A stretch of 64,000 nt of DNA from Hormiphora californensis. Taxonomy: Eukaryota; Ctenophora; Tentaculata; Cydippida; Pleurobrachiidae. The first letter of the stretch is position 1. Each line of letters begins with the position of its first letter. The translations under genes and the position numbers were made by a program. The stretch covers positions 5,205,423 through 5,269,422 of the forward strand of contig CM035354.1 in assembly GCA_020137815.1 (NCBI GenBank), written 5' to 3'. Of this stretch, positions 46,180 to 55,448 are shown piece after piece. The notes below the pieces were generated by a model. That model ran no database searches, was not told the DNA's origin, and worked only from the letters and a program-made list of their open reading frames with translations.

Positions 46180-47843
46180 GATCGTTGCAACGGGTAGAGT
46201 ACTCAGGGCATGCCATAGTGTTAGCAGAGTGATGTCGGTTTCTGTTATCCTTCCCACTACAGTTAGGGCAGCTTAGGCCGGAACGGTTGCGGTTTATGAT
46301 GATTGGACATTCGGTTGGAACATGAGAAGGGTCACTGCAATGAGGGCACTTGTACTCATTCCTACACCAGGCGGCCGGGTGTCCATATCGCCAACAGTTT
46401 TGGCATTGAGCCGGAGTCCTTCGTTGTTTCGTTATGTACTCCCGTAAACGGAAGACACGGTTTCCAATAAAAAGAGTCTTCCCCATTACATGATCTCTGT
46501 CCTCCTTAGATTCAAAAGTAAAGAGATAGCAGGGACGGGGCTTTCCGTCGCGTCCCTTCAATCTGACTGCCTCCATTGCGATTCCGCTGAATTCAAGTGC
46601 CCATGCCTCGGTAACTTGGTCGTCAGAGATTTCTGGTTCCACATAGTCTATCACCGCTTTCCTATCATCAGATACTCTGGAGTTCATCATTAGTGTTGCT
46701 GTCGTTGTCACATCATTTCCTTGGAAGGGGCCACCAGTGCCCCGATCTTGCAAATACCCAAAATGTTAATGTTGCTTATTTGGCAGCAATCTGGACATAC
46801 TGAAGCAATTTCAAGTAACTGACGACCTTTTTTTAGGGAAAGAAGCAACTGCGGAAGCAAAATCTCCGCAAATAAGGCAGATCTCATTGCTTCCACATTG
46901 CTTCCTGCCAAACTGAGACATAAATCAATCATTTGAGGAAGCAATTTCGCGATTTTAAGGAAGCAATATGGAAAATTATATGCCCTATTTTTTGAAGATT
47001 TTGAAAATCGGGGCACCTCATTGAGGGGTCCCAACCGTTCCCCACCTTTTGTGCTTCAAGGGGAGTAGTAAGCTCTAGGAGGAGAGTGCCGTGTTTGGTC
47101 GGCTTGCACTGAACAATTTCCACACGGGGGTAGTACTCATTAAAATAGTGCATGGATATGTGGCCTTTAGTTAAATACTTAGAATAATTACGGATACCTT
47201 TAATAATTACTGTTTTAGTGGGGTCACATGGAGAACGTTTAACATTAACTCTATCTTTAACTTTAACAGACAACACAGGTTTCGAAGCTTTAGTAACAGT
47301 GATAAATTCATCATTACCCTGATTAACAATAGCGTTATTTGTACCATTTGCATTATTAGTACCATTAGAGTTCTGATTTACTCTGATTTCCGACTCATTT
47401 GCTGCCTGGGAATACGTTAACTCACGCCGAACTCCTAACTCCTCCTTGACAACATCTCGTACAACACTTTTAACATCATTCCTAACATCATTTCGGATCA
47501 TTTCCCTCAAACTTTCCAGTTCCATTTGAAGATTACTACCAATTGGATTTTGATTATTGTCCTTATTACACGTTTCGAAAACGGATTCGTTCAGTTTGTA
47601 GCTTGTATATAACAGATCCCATAATTGGGTGTCGGTGATGGCCGGTTGCGTTTTACATTGACGTGTAGTGGGTTTTGCAGCGTGATTATGTCCTTTAGTA
47701 AGGGCGTTTAGGATGTCCATTGACTTCAGCGTTGCTGTGAGATCATCGAATTGCTGCCGGAGGTCGGGTGTGACATTGGGATCAGGAGGTCGACATTGTT
47801 CAGAGCTATCACTGTTAGGGCTATCACCCTCGTCATCTCTCAT
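46172..47843 (-). pseudogene. LINE ORF1 (nucleic-acid-binding gag-like), interrupted by a MITE
   Basis: The N-terminal part runs from the ATG at 47843 to the insertion at 47016; the C-terminal part resumes at 46736 and stops at 46172. The first part is charged and N/Q-rich with VTKASKPVLSVKVKDR and an RRM-like KTVIIKGIRNY. The second has an RRM-like YLFTFESKEDRDHVMGKTLF and a cysteine-rich end (CQNCWRYGHPAAWC, CPHCSDPSHVPTEC, CPNC), typical LINE ORF1 zinc knuckles. The two parts are in different frames in the genome, but leaving out exactly the 280-bp insert puts them in one frame. This copy can therefore make ORF2 at most. Confidence 0.85.
46737..47016. mobile_element. 280-bp MITE inside LINE ORF1, no visible target duplication
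   Basis: GTGCCCCGAT at 46737-46746 and its complement at 47007-47016; the inverted match continues less perfectly for about 15 bp. The bases just outside the ends do not match each other. GAAGCAA recurs several times internally. Confidence 0.75.
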
Positions 47844-47938
47844 TCTACGGCACCTAGAGGCCAAGCCTCAATAAATAGTTTTACGTTGTAGTTGATGAAA
47901 GTTTGTAAAGGGAGGGTTAGAACATAACAACCTACCCT

Positions 47939-48780
47939 GTGACACACGATTTATTATTTGTGCGTCGAAACATTGTTTTGGCCTGTATGGCGGCCAGACA
48001 GGTTTTGGCTCTCGTTCCTTTGTTTTTCAATTCTCAACCAAACTCTTCAAACTAAAGATTTGCTCCGTGGAGCGCGATTCGTACAAAAATTGAGTGCTTT
48101 CTTGTGTTTTTTTTGGTGGTCAGATGAGCACAAATGTCAAATACGACTCCACGCACGAAAAGGGGCGCACATTTTCAAAAATCCTTAATGATAATTTCGC
48201 CCCCACTTTGTAATTTTAGTTTAAACTTTAACTTACTTACTGGACTGCGGAGAAAAAGCGGGCTATCATATTTTACAGCTTACCAGACGACTGACTGAAA
48301 CCCTCAAAATAAATTTCTTAGCATTTCCCCTTAAATCGGTGATTACTGATTTATAACAACTCCATCATGTCAGGCATACATCTCCCTTGTCCTGGAAGAC
48401 ATGCCATAGGTGCCTTTAGCGCTGCTAACTCGACAAACAACGCCGTGTTTTTGTCTTTTCCGGAGCCGGTTTCTTTGTTTTCAGGGCCGGATTTTTTAAT
48501 CATAAAATTGCGCGCCATGCAAATTCAAAACGAAGCGCGCGCCATACTTTTTACAATGCGCGCGAGTATATTTGCGCGGTCGATTTATGACGTCAGAGGA
48601 AAAGACCAGATTTTGGTTCAACAGCGTTTACAAATCAATACAAAACTAAACCGCAATCTAGCGATCAAAATAAAACCATGGTTAGCAACCGCTGACAACT
48701 GAGGGTCAGCCAGCAAATACATTTTACCGAACAATGTGCTCATCTTTTTAGAAATTTACACGATACCAAAAGGAAAACTA
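47939..48780. other. Spacer between the LINE and STOML2
   Basis: No gene recognised. A GCGCGC-rich patch occurs at about 48505-48585. This is the 3' flank of STOML2. Confidence 0.5.
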
Positions 48781-51700
48781 TTATCGATGCCTTACTCGCT
48801 CTAATTCGTCCCTGAGTTTCATGCCTGAAAACACAAACGGCTTAGCCCTGTCGGGCATACGCGTGCCCTGATCGTTAGTAGTGGGAGAATGAGATAACAG
48901 TTCGGGTTCCCAGCCCACAGAGTTCTGAGTTTCCGTGGCGACGGGTTTGGGAGGTTCTGGGGCGTCATCTTGAGGCGAATCAGGGGAAGGAGGCGAGGCG
49001 GTGGGAGATGAAGGAGGAGCTCCAGGAGAGGTTGGATTCATCTTACCATACACTGCCATCGCCTGGAGATAGGAAAGGGTGAGAAACACATTGACAAACG
49101 AATTAGGAAGGATACCCGAAGGATATGAGTGTGGTTAGAACAAATAATTATGATATTATTTTGATGATTTGGGTGTGATTATTACCTGAGCGATCATAGC
49201 AGCAGGATTATGGGTGTCCCCAGGTAACAACAAAGTAGTGCTTTCCTTTGCTAACTCCTTAAATGCTACCATGTACTGTTCAGCAATGGCAAAACTCGCT
49301 GCCTGACTGCCGTTCTGAAGAGGGACGATGGTTATTTGTTGTTGGTTAGATAACTAATTCAACTAATTAATCGAACGAATCACGTTAACTGAGTTTAAAC
49401 ACCTACCTCCTGACCAACAGCGTTTGCAATTTTCTCAATGGCAGCTGCCCTGGCCTCAGCATTGAGTCTCAATGACTCAGCCTCTCCAATGGCACTGTTG
49501 ATCTTTTCAGCTTTCATCGCTTCAGACTGGAGAATAACACTCTGTTTCTCTGGAGGAATACAAGAAGTTAGTCTCAGTTGAAACTGCTGAGTAAAGTCTA
49601 GTTGTTATTAATGTTCTAACCCTCCTTTACATTTGGGTCGCGAAGAGAGAGGATTGAACAAATGTTTAAAGTACGGTGGAGATCTGACAAAAAACTCACG
49701 TCCCTCTGCGATGTTGATCTTGCTGGTTTTCTCTCCCTCACTCTCCAAGATCCTGGCCCTCTTTTTCCTCTCTGCTTCCACCATCATTTGCATTGCGTGT
49801 TTAACAGAATCAGGGATTAGGATGTTCTTGATCTCGTACCGGAGACACAACACTCCCCAGCTCTCGGCCGCGTCATTTATTGATGCTGTAAGGGGGGAGG
49901 TGCAGTGATAGTAAGATAGTCGGGCGATATCGATAAATTCAGATGATCTGTATAGTCAGGACCACTATTGGTGCGCGGTCGTGCCCACGGAAGGAGTGCT
50001 TGGATCATCTTGAAACCGGTTTTAAATTCACTAATGCATGCCCAAAAGTGTCTGTAGCCATTTGGGTGATGTTCTGACAATCCAATCACGAGTTATGACC
50101 GAAAAACAGTCAAAAAAGACGTTTTAAAGTGACAAAAAGGAGGATCTGAACACAGCCCTTATATGAAGGGCTGGGGCTTTGAAACTTCTTGTGTGGACAG
50201 AGAATCGTCCAAATTTGCAGTGTCAACTTTCAGATAGTTTCTATCTTTTGTAGTTATCTAATTAAAGTCGTTTAAACATGTGAGAAGTTGCTAAAGGGCC
50301 CTATAATACTGCTTGTGAAGTGATCACTTGACGAGATTTGCCCAATTAGAGAGCGGATTAAAGCATACAAGCGGTGAGAGCAAGCAAAATGAGACGGAAG
50401 CAGTACCTAATCACCCTGTTTTGTAGGGTCATATAGGTTGTCTCACATGTTTAAACGACTCTAATTAGATAACTACAAAAGATAGAAACTATCTGAAAGT
50501 TGACACTGCAAATTTGGACGATTCTCTGTCCACACAAGAAGTTTCAAAGCACCAGCCCTTCATATAAGGGCTGTGTTCAGATCCTCCTTTTTGTCACTTT
50601 AGAACGTCTTTTTTGACTGTTTTTCGGTCATAACTCGTGATTGGATTGTCAGAACATCACCCAAATGGCTACAGACACTTTTGGGCATGCATTAGTGAAC
50701 TTAAAACCGGTTTCAAGATGATCCAAGCACTCCTTCCGTGGGCACGACCGCGCACCAATAGTGGTCCTGACTAGTAAGGAATACGGCAAACATCAGCAGT
50801 ATTGGGGGGGGGGGTGCAGCCCCAAAAAAATTCAAACTTTTTCCGAAACCCAGGGTATGGTTGGTTTTTTTTGGTCGTTTTTGGTCGTTTTTGGTCGTTT
50901 TTGGTTGAAATTTCTTTGATTTTTTTTGGTCGTTTTTGATTTTTTTTGATCGTTTTTGATTTTTTTTGATCGTTTTTGATTTTTTTTGATCGTTTTTGAT
51001 TTTTTTTGAATTTTTTTGATCGTTTTTGATTTTTTTTGATTGTTTAATGTTGAACAAAAAGTTCAAAAAAAATCAAAAACGATCAAATAAAATCAAAAAA
51101 CGATCAAAAAAATTCAAAAAAAATCAAAAACGATCAAAAAAAATCAAAAAAGATCAAAAAAAGATCAAAAAAGATCAAAAAAGATCAAAAAAAATCAAAA
51201 AAGATCAAAAAAAATCAAAAAAGATCAAAAAAAATCAAAAACGACCAAAAAAAATCAACACTTTTGAAAATCCAGGGTATGGTTGGTTTTTTTTGGGCTG
51301 CACCCCCCCCAGTATTCGTTTAGGGACAAGTCAGTTACAACAGAGTGCAATGTAGTATTGAGCAGTGTAGATTGTTAGACTCTCTTACCGACGATATTAG
51401 CATTGAGTGTCTCCCTCTCTTGAAAGATCTTATCTAGGGTTATCTTTCCAATCTCACTCCTCATTGTGGTCTGGGCTAGCTGGCTGATTGCGTAGGTGTG
51501 GTCTACAATTCCATAACTTGCCTTGTAGGGGTCTACCACCTGGAAGTGGGAAAATTAAGATCTGGATAGAATTACTATCAATAACTACTCAGTCTTATTT
51601 CGCTCACTTTGGCACAACCTTTCTGGCAGCACCAGACACCGTTTTCATGACAATGCACTCAGATCAGGTCGGCGCCGCCAGATAGTATAGGGCACAACAC

Positions 51701-52112
51701 GTTCTATCACAAACCCACCTTGATATACAGGACTCCATCAATATTGAGGGTGACATTGTCACTGGTAATACCACTCTGAGAGGGCACATCCATAGCCATT
51801 TCCTTCAAACTCTTCTTGTACGCAATACTCTCAACAACTGGCACAACTATGTTAATTCCTGCAGTAGATAGAGTAGTGATTAGTGATATAAAGAGATGCA
51901 GACAGCTGTAGATAGAGAGAGTAGTTGAGATCTGAAGAGAGGAAGGAAGAGAACGTTGAGAGATTTGGAGCGAGAATATAAGGAGAGAGAGTTGTCGATA
52001 AGTAGTTGCTGGTTAACTCAGTTATATGTCCCACGAAGAGGCCCTTCAGAAGAATTGACTAAGTAGTTTGAGTGGTTATGATGGCAGACAGTAATGACGT
52101 CAGCAAAATCTT

Positions 52113-52170
<58 letters not shown>

Positions 52171-52378
52171 GAGATAGAAAGAAAGAATCTACAGAAAAAG
52201 AAGCTCACTTACCAGCTTGTGCCATTCTGTGGTATTTTCCAAATCGTTCAATGACCCACATCTCTTGTTGTGGTACAAAGTTTATGAAAGTGTTAACCCC
52301 GGCAGGGTGCCTCACTGAACTGCCGGCTAACCCTCGTGTTAACTGAGGGGTTAACCTCCCCACCCTCCTCAGGCTCAT
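48781..52378 (-). CDS. STOML2: Stomatin-like protein 2, mitochondrial
   Basis: Seven exons: 52378-52213, 51858-51719, 51539-51389, 49885-49700, 49549-49407, 49314-49186, 49062-48781; 398 residues. STOML2 is an inner-membrane scaffold of mitochondria that binds prohibitins and cardiolipin and supports respiratory complexes. The start MSLRRVGRLTPQLTRGLAGS is an Arg-rich, acid-free mitochondrial leader. Then FINFVPQQEMWVIERFGKY opens the SPFH (band 7) domain, with GITSDNVTLNIDGVLYIK, QLAQTTMRSEIGKITLDKIF and LCLRYEIKNILIPDSVKHAM. The E/A/K-rich helix KAEKINSAIGEAESLRLNAE follows. The C-terminus ends MKLRDELERVRHR, like the LDEELDRV end of human STOML2. The Pro/Ser-rich insert at residues about 310-350 is longer than in vertebrates. 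Intron 3 holds two fold-back elements. Confidence 0.95.
49604..49645 (+). repeat. Diverged third copy of the mini-element
   Basis: TTGTTATTAATGTTCTAACC and CCTCCTTTACATTTG match the left half of the element at 10588-10650; the right half is not recognisable. It lies in STOML2 intron 4. Confidence 0.5.
49955..50771. mobile_element. 817-bp palindromic MITE with TA duplication
   Basis: Arms of about 330 bp (49955-50285, 50447-50771). Ends GTCAGGACCACTATTGG and its complement, flanked by TA at 49953-49954 and 50772-50773. Tc1/mariner-type by duplication. It lies in STOML2 intron 3. Confidence 0.88.
50797..51318. repeat. Fold-back element built of GATCAAAAA/TTTTTGATC units
   Basis: The outer ends (AGTATT, a G run, TGCAGCCC) are inverted at 51298-51316. 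Between them a T-rich arm (TTTTTGATCG units) meets an A-rich arm (CGATCAAAAA units) near 51055. It starts about 24 bp after the previous element, in the same intron. Its Lys/Asn-rich ORFs are not genes. Confidence 0.75.
52112..52170. repeat. (GA)n microsatellite
   Basis: About 28 GA units in STOML2 intron 1. Confidence 0.95.
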
Positions 52379-52836
52379 TATGTAACGTGATAACGGTGGA
52401 GGATAACTGGTGGATATATCAGGTGGAGGTGTTGTTGATTGGTGGATATCAGGACATAGCGCTACTGGGGGAAGAGGCACTGGTTAGAACATCAGTTGTT
52501 GCTTAGCAATAGAAATGTAGCACATCCTAGAATATGATCATCAGGGTATCAGTACTGGAATAACAAGGTACGTGGGTGCTGGGGGTATCATTTGGGCAAG
52601 GGAGTTAGGTTACAAAATGAGCACTGAGCAGATAACACAGAATGTATTGCATTCTTCTCCTTGTCGTCACATAATCGGGGGGGGGGGGCACAGAATTGTT
52701 CTGGATAATTCTCTACTCCACGTCCTATAAAATGGGAAGTTCATTAAAACAGGGATTTAAATTTTAAAATTTAATACCAAGCTAATGATGATTATGTTTG
52801 ACGTAACAATTATATCCACTCCCTTATTTCCAAGTA

Positions 52837-53009
52837 CAGTCGGACCCCGATTTAGGGGCCCCCGATTTAGTGGCACCCCGATTTAGGGACAGGATTTTTT
52901 TTCCCCCGATATAGGAAATTAACCTTATTTGACCCCGATTTAGTGAACACCCCGATTTAGTGGACAAGAGCCTTTCCCCCGAGGGTGTCCCTAAATCGGG
53001 GTCCGACTG
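52837..53009. mobile_element. 173-bp pogo/Tigger-like MITE
   Basis: CAGTCGGACCCCGATTTAG at the left end and its complement at the right, flanked by TA (52835-52836, 53010-53011). The CAGT start and TA target are typical of pogo-type elements. CCCCGATTTAG repeats several times inside. Confidence 0.88.
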
Positions 53010-53011
53010 TA

Positions 53012-53892
53012 GTACAATCATCGACAAGCTGAACAAGTGGGAACAGGACTGGCTCCTTCGTTTCAATGTGAATGATGGGAAATGCAAGGTGTTGCACATT
53101 GGTAAAGACAACCCGAAAAACGCGTACTTCATGAATGGTTGCCAACTACCGGAAGTAAGTGCTGAGAAGGACTTAGGAGTACTTACCAGCTCAGACCTGA
53201 ACTGGACAACATGTATCGAGAAGGCAGTATCCAAGGCAAAATCAGTCATTTCCTGGATCACCAGAAGTCTCATTTGCCGGAACAAATTTGTTATGCTGAA
53301 TGTCTACAGGACTCTAGTAAGACCTCATATTGAATATGCTGTCCAAGTATGGAACCCACCTGCAGCCCACGGATACTGGAAGCTAATTATGAAGATCGAG
53401 GATGTACAGCGTTCTTTCACACGGCTAATTGACGGGATTGGATTACTTCCCTACAGCGAAAGACTGAGAATTCTTCAACTCACCACACTACTTGAGCGTC
53501 GCATGAGAGGTGATCTCATTGAGACGTTCAAGATAACATCTGGCAAAGTGGACTACGGAAAAGATCTATTCAGAGTTTCACGCAGTGGTACAAAGATTCT
53601 GAAGGACGGGCGTGGGGACGGAGTTCTATCCAATCGAGTAGCAAACTACTGGAATAAGATTCCAGCTAATGTGAAGGAAGCAAGCAGTGTGGATGCTTTC
53701 AAATCACGCCTGGAGCAGTACAAGGCTAGTACAATTGCGAGTGGAGCACCGTCTCTGGGGCATTTCTGGGAGCTGAGCGAAATCCTGATTGCAAAAATTA
53801 ATAATAATTGTAATCATGATTCGTATGCTAAGTATATGTCTGCTAATCCGTCGCTAGCTAAATTAAAGGGAATTAACACCAACATGTTTTAG
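53012..53892 (+). pseudogene. 5'-truncated LINE: C-terminal part of a reverse transcriptase ORF
   Basis: About 293 residues open to a stop at 53892. Order: IIDKLNKWEQDWLLRFNVNDGKCKVLHIG, EKDLGVLTSSDLNW, YRTLVRPHIEYAVQVWNPP, LLERRMRGDLIETFKI, and a C-terminal LSNRVANYWNKIPANV. This is the region after the catalytic FADD in CR1/RTE-like LINEs. The catalytic motif itself is absent, so the fragment is inactive. A (TTA)n run at about 54034-54055 is probably the element's 3' tail. The fragment begins one base after the TA of the adjacent MITE; the automatic reading frame continues into the MITE by chance. Confidence 0.85.
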
Positions 53893-54422
53893 AGAACCGA
53901 ACTGTTTTAATGGTCAATGTATGTGCCTGATGCACATTTCAATGTATATTTTTAATTACTATTGTGGGAAATGGAAGTGAGTTTTGACGTAATTTGCGTA
54001 GAGTGAATTTCGAGTTGGCCGTGTGGCCAAAATCTTTATTATTATTATTATTATTATATGCTAATTAGTCGAGGTATGCTAATTGGACTTGTTTCCTGGA
54101 GATTTGGTAATTATCAAGTGTGAGAATTACACGTTGCTCCTCCCATTTCATTGGTTGTGTGATTGTGTCATTAACTTCTACCACGGCTCGTCCTGTGTTG
54201 ATCACTTTTTATCTTTTTGTACTCCATAATTTATATTACTAATTTTGTACTCCGTAATTTCTATTACTCATGACATTGTCCCAGCGGCTGGGACCCAGCC
54301 GGATTCAAATCATATTTAGTTCGTTCCCAAATTCTTCTCATAGGAAGATGTCGGGCAAAAGAATTTCAGTGCGTGGGATATTGCGTGGGATATTGAGTTT
54401 CCTATGAAAATAAGAGCATAAA
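53893..54422. other. LINE 3' end and spacer
   Basis: LINE 3' UTR with the (TTA)n tail near 54034-54055, then A/T-rich sequence without a recognisable feature. Confidence 0.5.
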
Positions 54423-54430
54423 ATAGTGAC

Positions 54431-55233
54431 GGGGGGTGCGACATGTTAATTTTGTTAACTTTGTTAATATTAACATCGAGAAAACAGGTGATTTATTAAC
54501 AAAATTAACAAAAAGTTAACAAACGTTAACAAATGCCATTTATGCCATCTAAATCCCCTTTAGCACGTATTTTTAGTATTTAACACTTGTTCTGCGAGCA
54601 AAGTTGTTCATTCTGTACGATTTACATACCCCTATTACCTCTACTACGGCTTTTCTACAGCGATTTATTCCATTTTGTAAATGTTAATAAATACTAGCCA
54701 AACTAAACCGCAATTGAAGTCAAATGACACTAATCCACATTTTCGCGCCCTAAAAACTAAACAAGACTCATGAATTTACCTTAAAACAAAAATATCCCAA
54801 AAATCAATTTTTCTAAAAAAACACAAGGATTTGTAGCGAAGCAAATTTTCAATCCTTGACCAAAAAATTGATTTTGGGAAAATTTTATTTCTTTTTTCAA
54901 CAGAAACGTGTACATCATCTTATTACGTCCAAAGAATCGATTACCAATTTAAAAATTACGTTAAAGTGAGATTTTATACGCTAAATTGAAATATTTGTAA
55001 CATTTGGAATTTTGTCGATTTTGAGCCAAAAAACCTGTATGTCCGACTTTGGTTATCGGAAAAGGCCTTGTATGTGTAAGATAATTCATTAAACTATAAA
55101 ATTAAACCAGTTAAAGTCGTATTATCAGCCAATATTGTTAATTTGTTAATTTTGTTAATTTTGTTAATTAACGTTAATTAACAAAATCGAAAAAAAGAGG
55201 TGATTTATTAACAATTAACATGTCGTCCCCCCC
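54431..55233. mobile_element. 803-bp element with G-run termini and 8-bp duplication
   Basis: Ends GGGGGGTGCGACATGTTAAT and a near complement at 55212-55233. ATAGTGAC at 54423-54430 and 55234-55241 is an 8-bp duplication, as in hAT-type elements. The ends carry GTTAATTTT-type repeats and GAGGTGATTTATTAACA. No transposase. It ends about 215 bp before the GALNS start codon. Confidence 0.8.
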
Positions 55234-55448
55234 ATAGTGACCTTAAAAGTTGCATTTCTTGCTGCACCGTCTGTTGATAACAAAATCACGTGGCTTGGTA
55301 AGGGTTGAATTTCAAACTTGCAGTTATCGATAAAATCAATGTGTACGTAGCTTCTACTTTCTTGCTGCTTGTTTTTTCGGATTTTTGTTTTATAACTGTT
55401 TCTTTTTCTTCTGTTTCCCAATCTCATATACCTACCATAACAGACAAC

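Larger units (their letters stand above)
42263..47912 (-). mobile_element. Near full-length two-ORF LINE with target duplication
   Basis: The element body is 42272-47903, flanked by TGTAAAGGG at 42263-42271 and 47904-47912 (9 bp). Its 3' end (low coordinate) carries an (AATA)n tail. The 5' leader before ORF1 is only about 60 bases. ORF1 is split by a 280-bp MITE; ORF2 is open throughout. A (CA)n-rich segment lies in the 3' UTR near 42675-42740. Confidence 0.88.
42211..47930 (-). mobile_element. Mini-element (79 bp) split by the LINE
   Basis: Two pieces, 42211-42271 and 47913-47930, form one copy of the mini-element also found at 10588-10650, here inverted. CCTACCCT flanks it at 42203-42210 and 47931-47938, an 8-bp target duplication. 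The LINE inserted inside it later. Confidence 0.75.

Noticed and set aside
50713-51355. Lys/Asn/Gln-rich ORFs on both strands
   Set aside because: Translations of the GATCAAAAA fold-back units.
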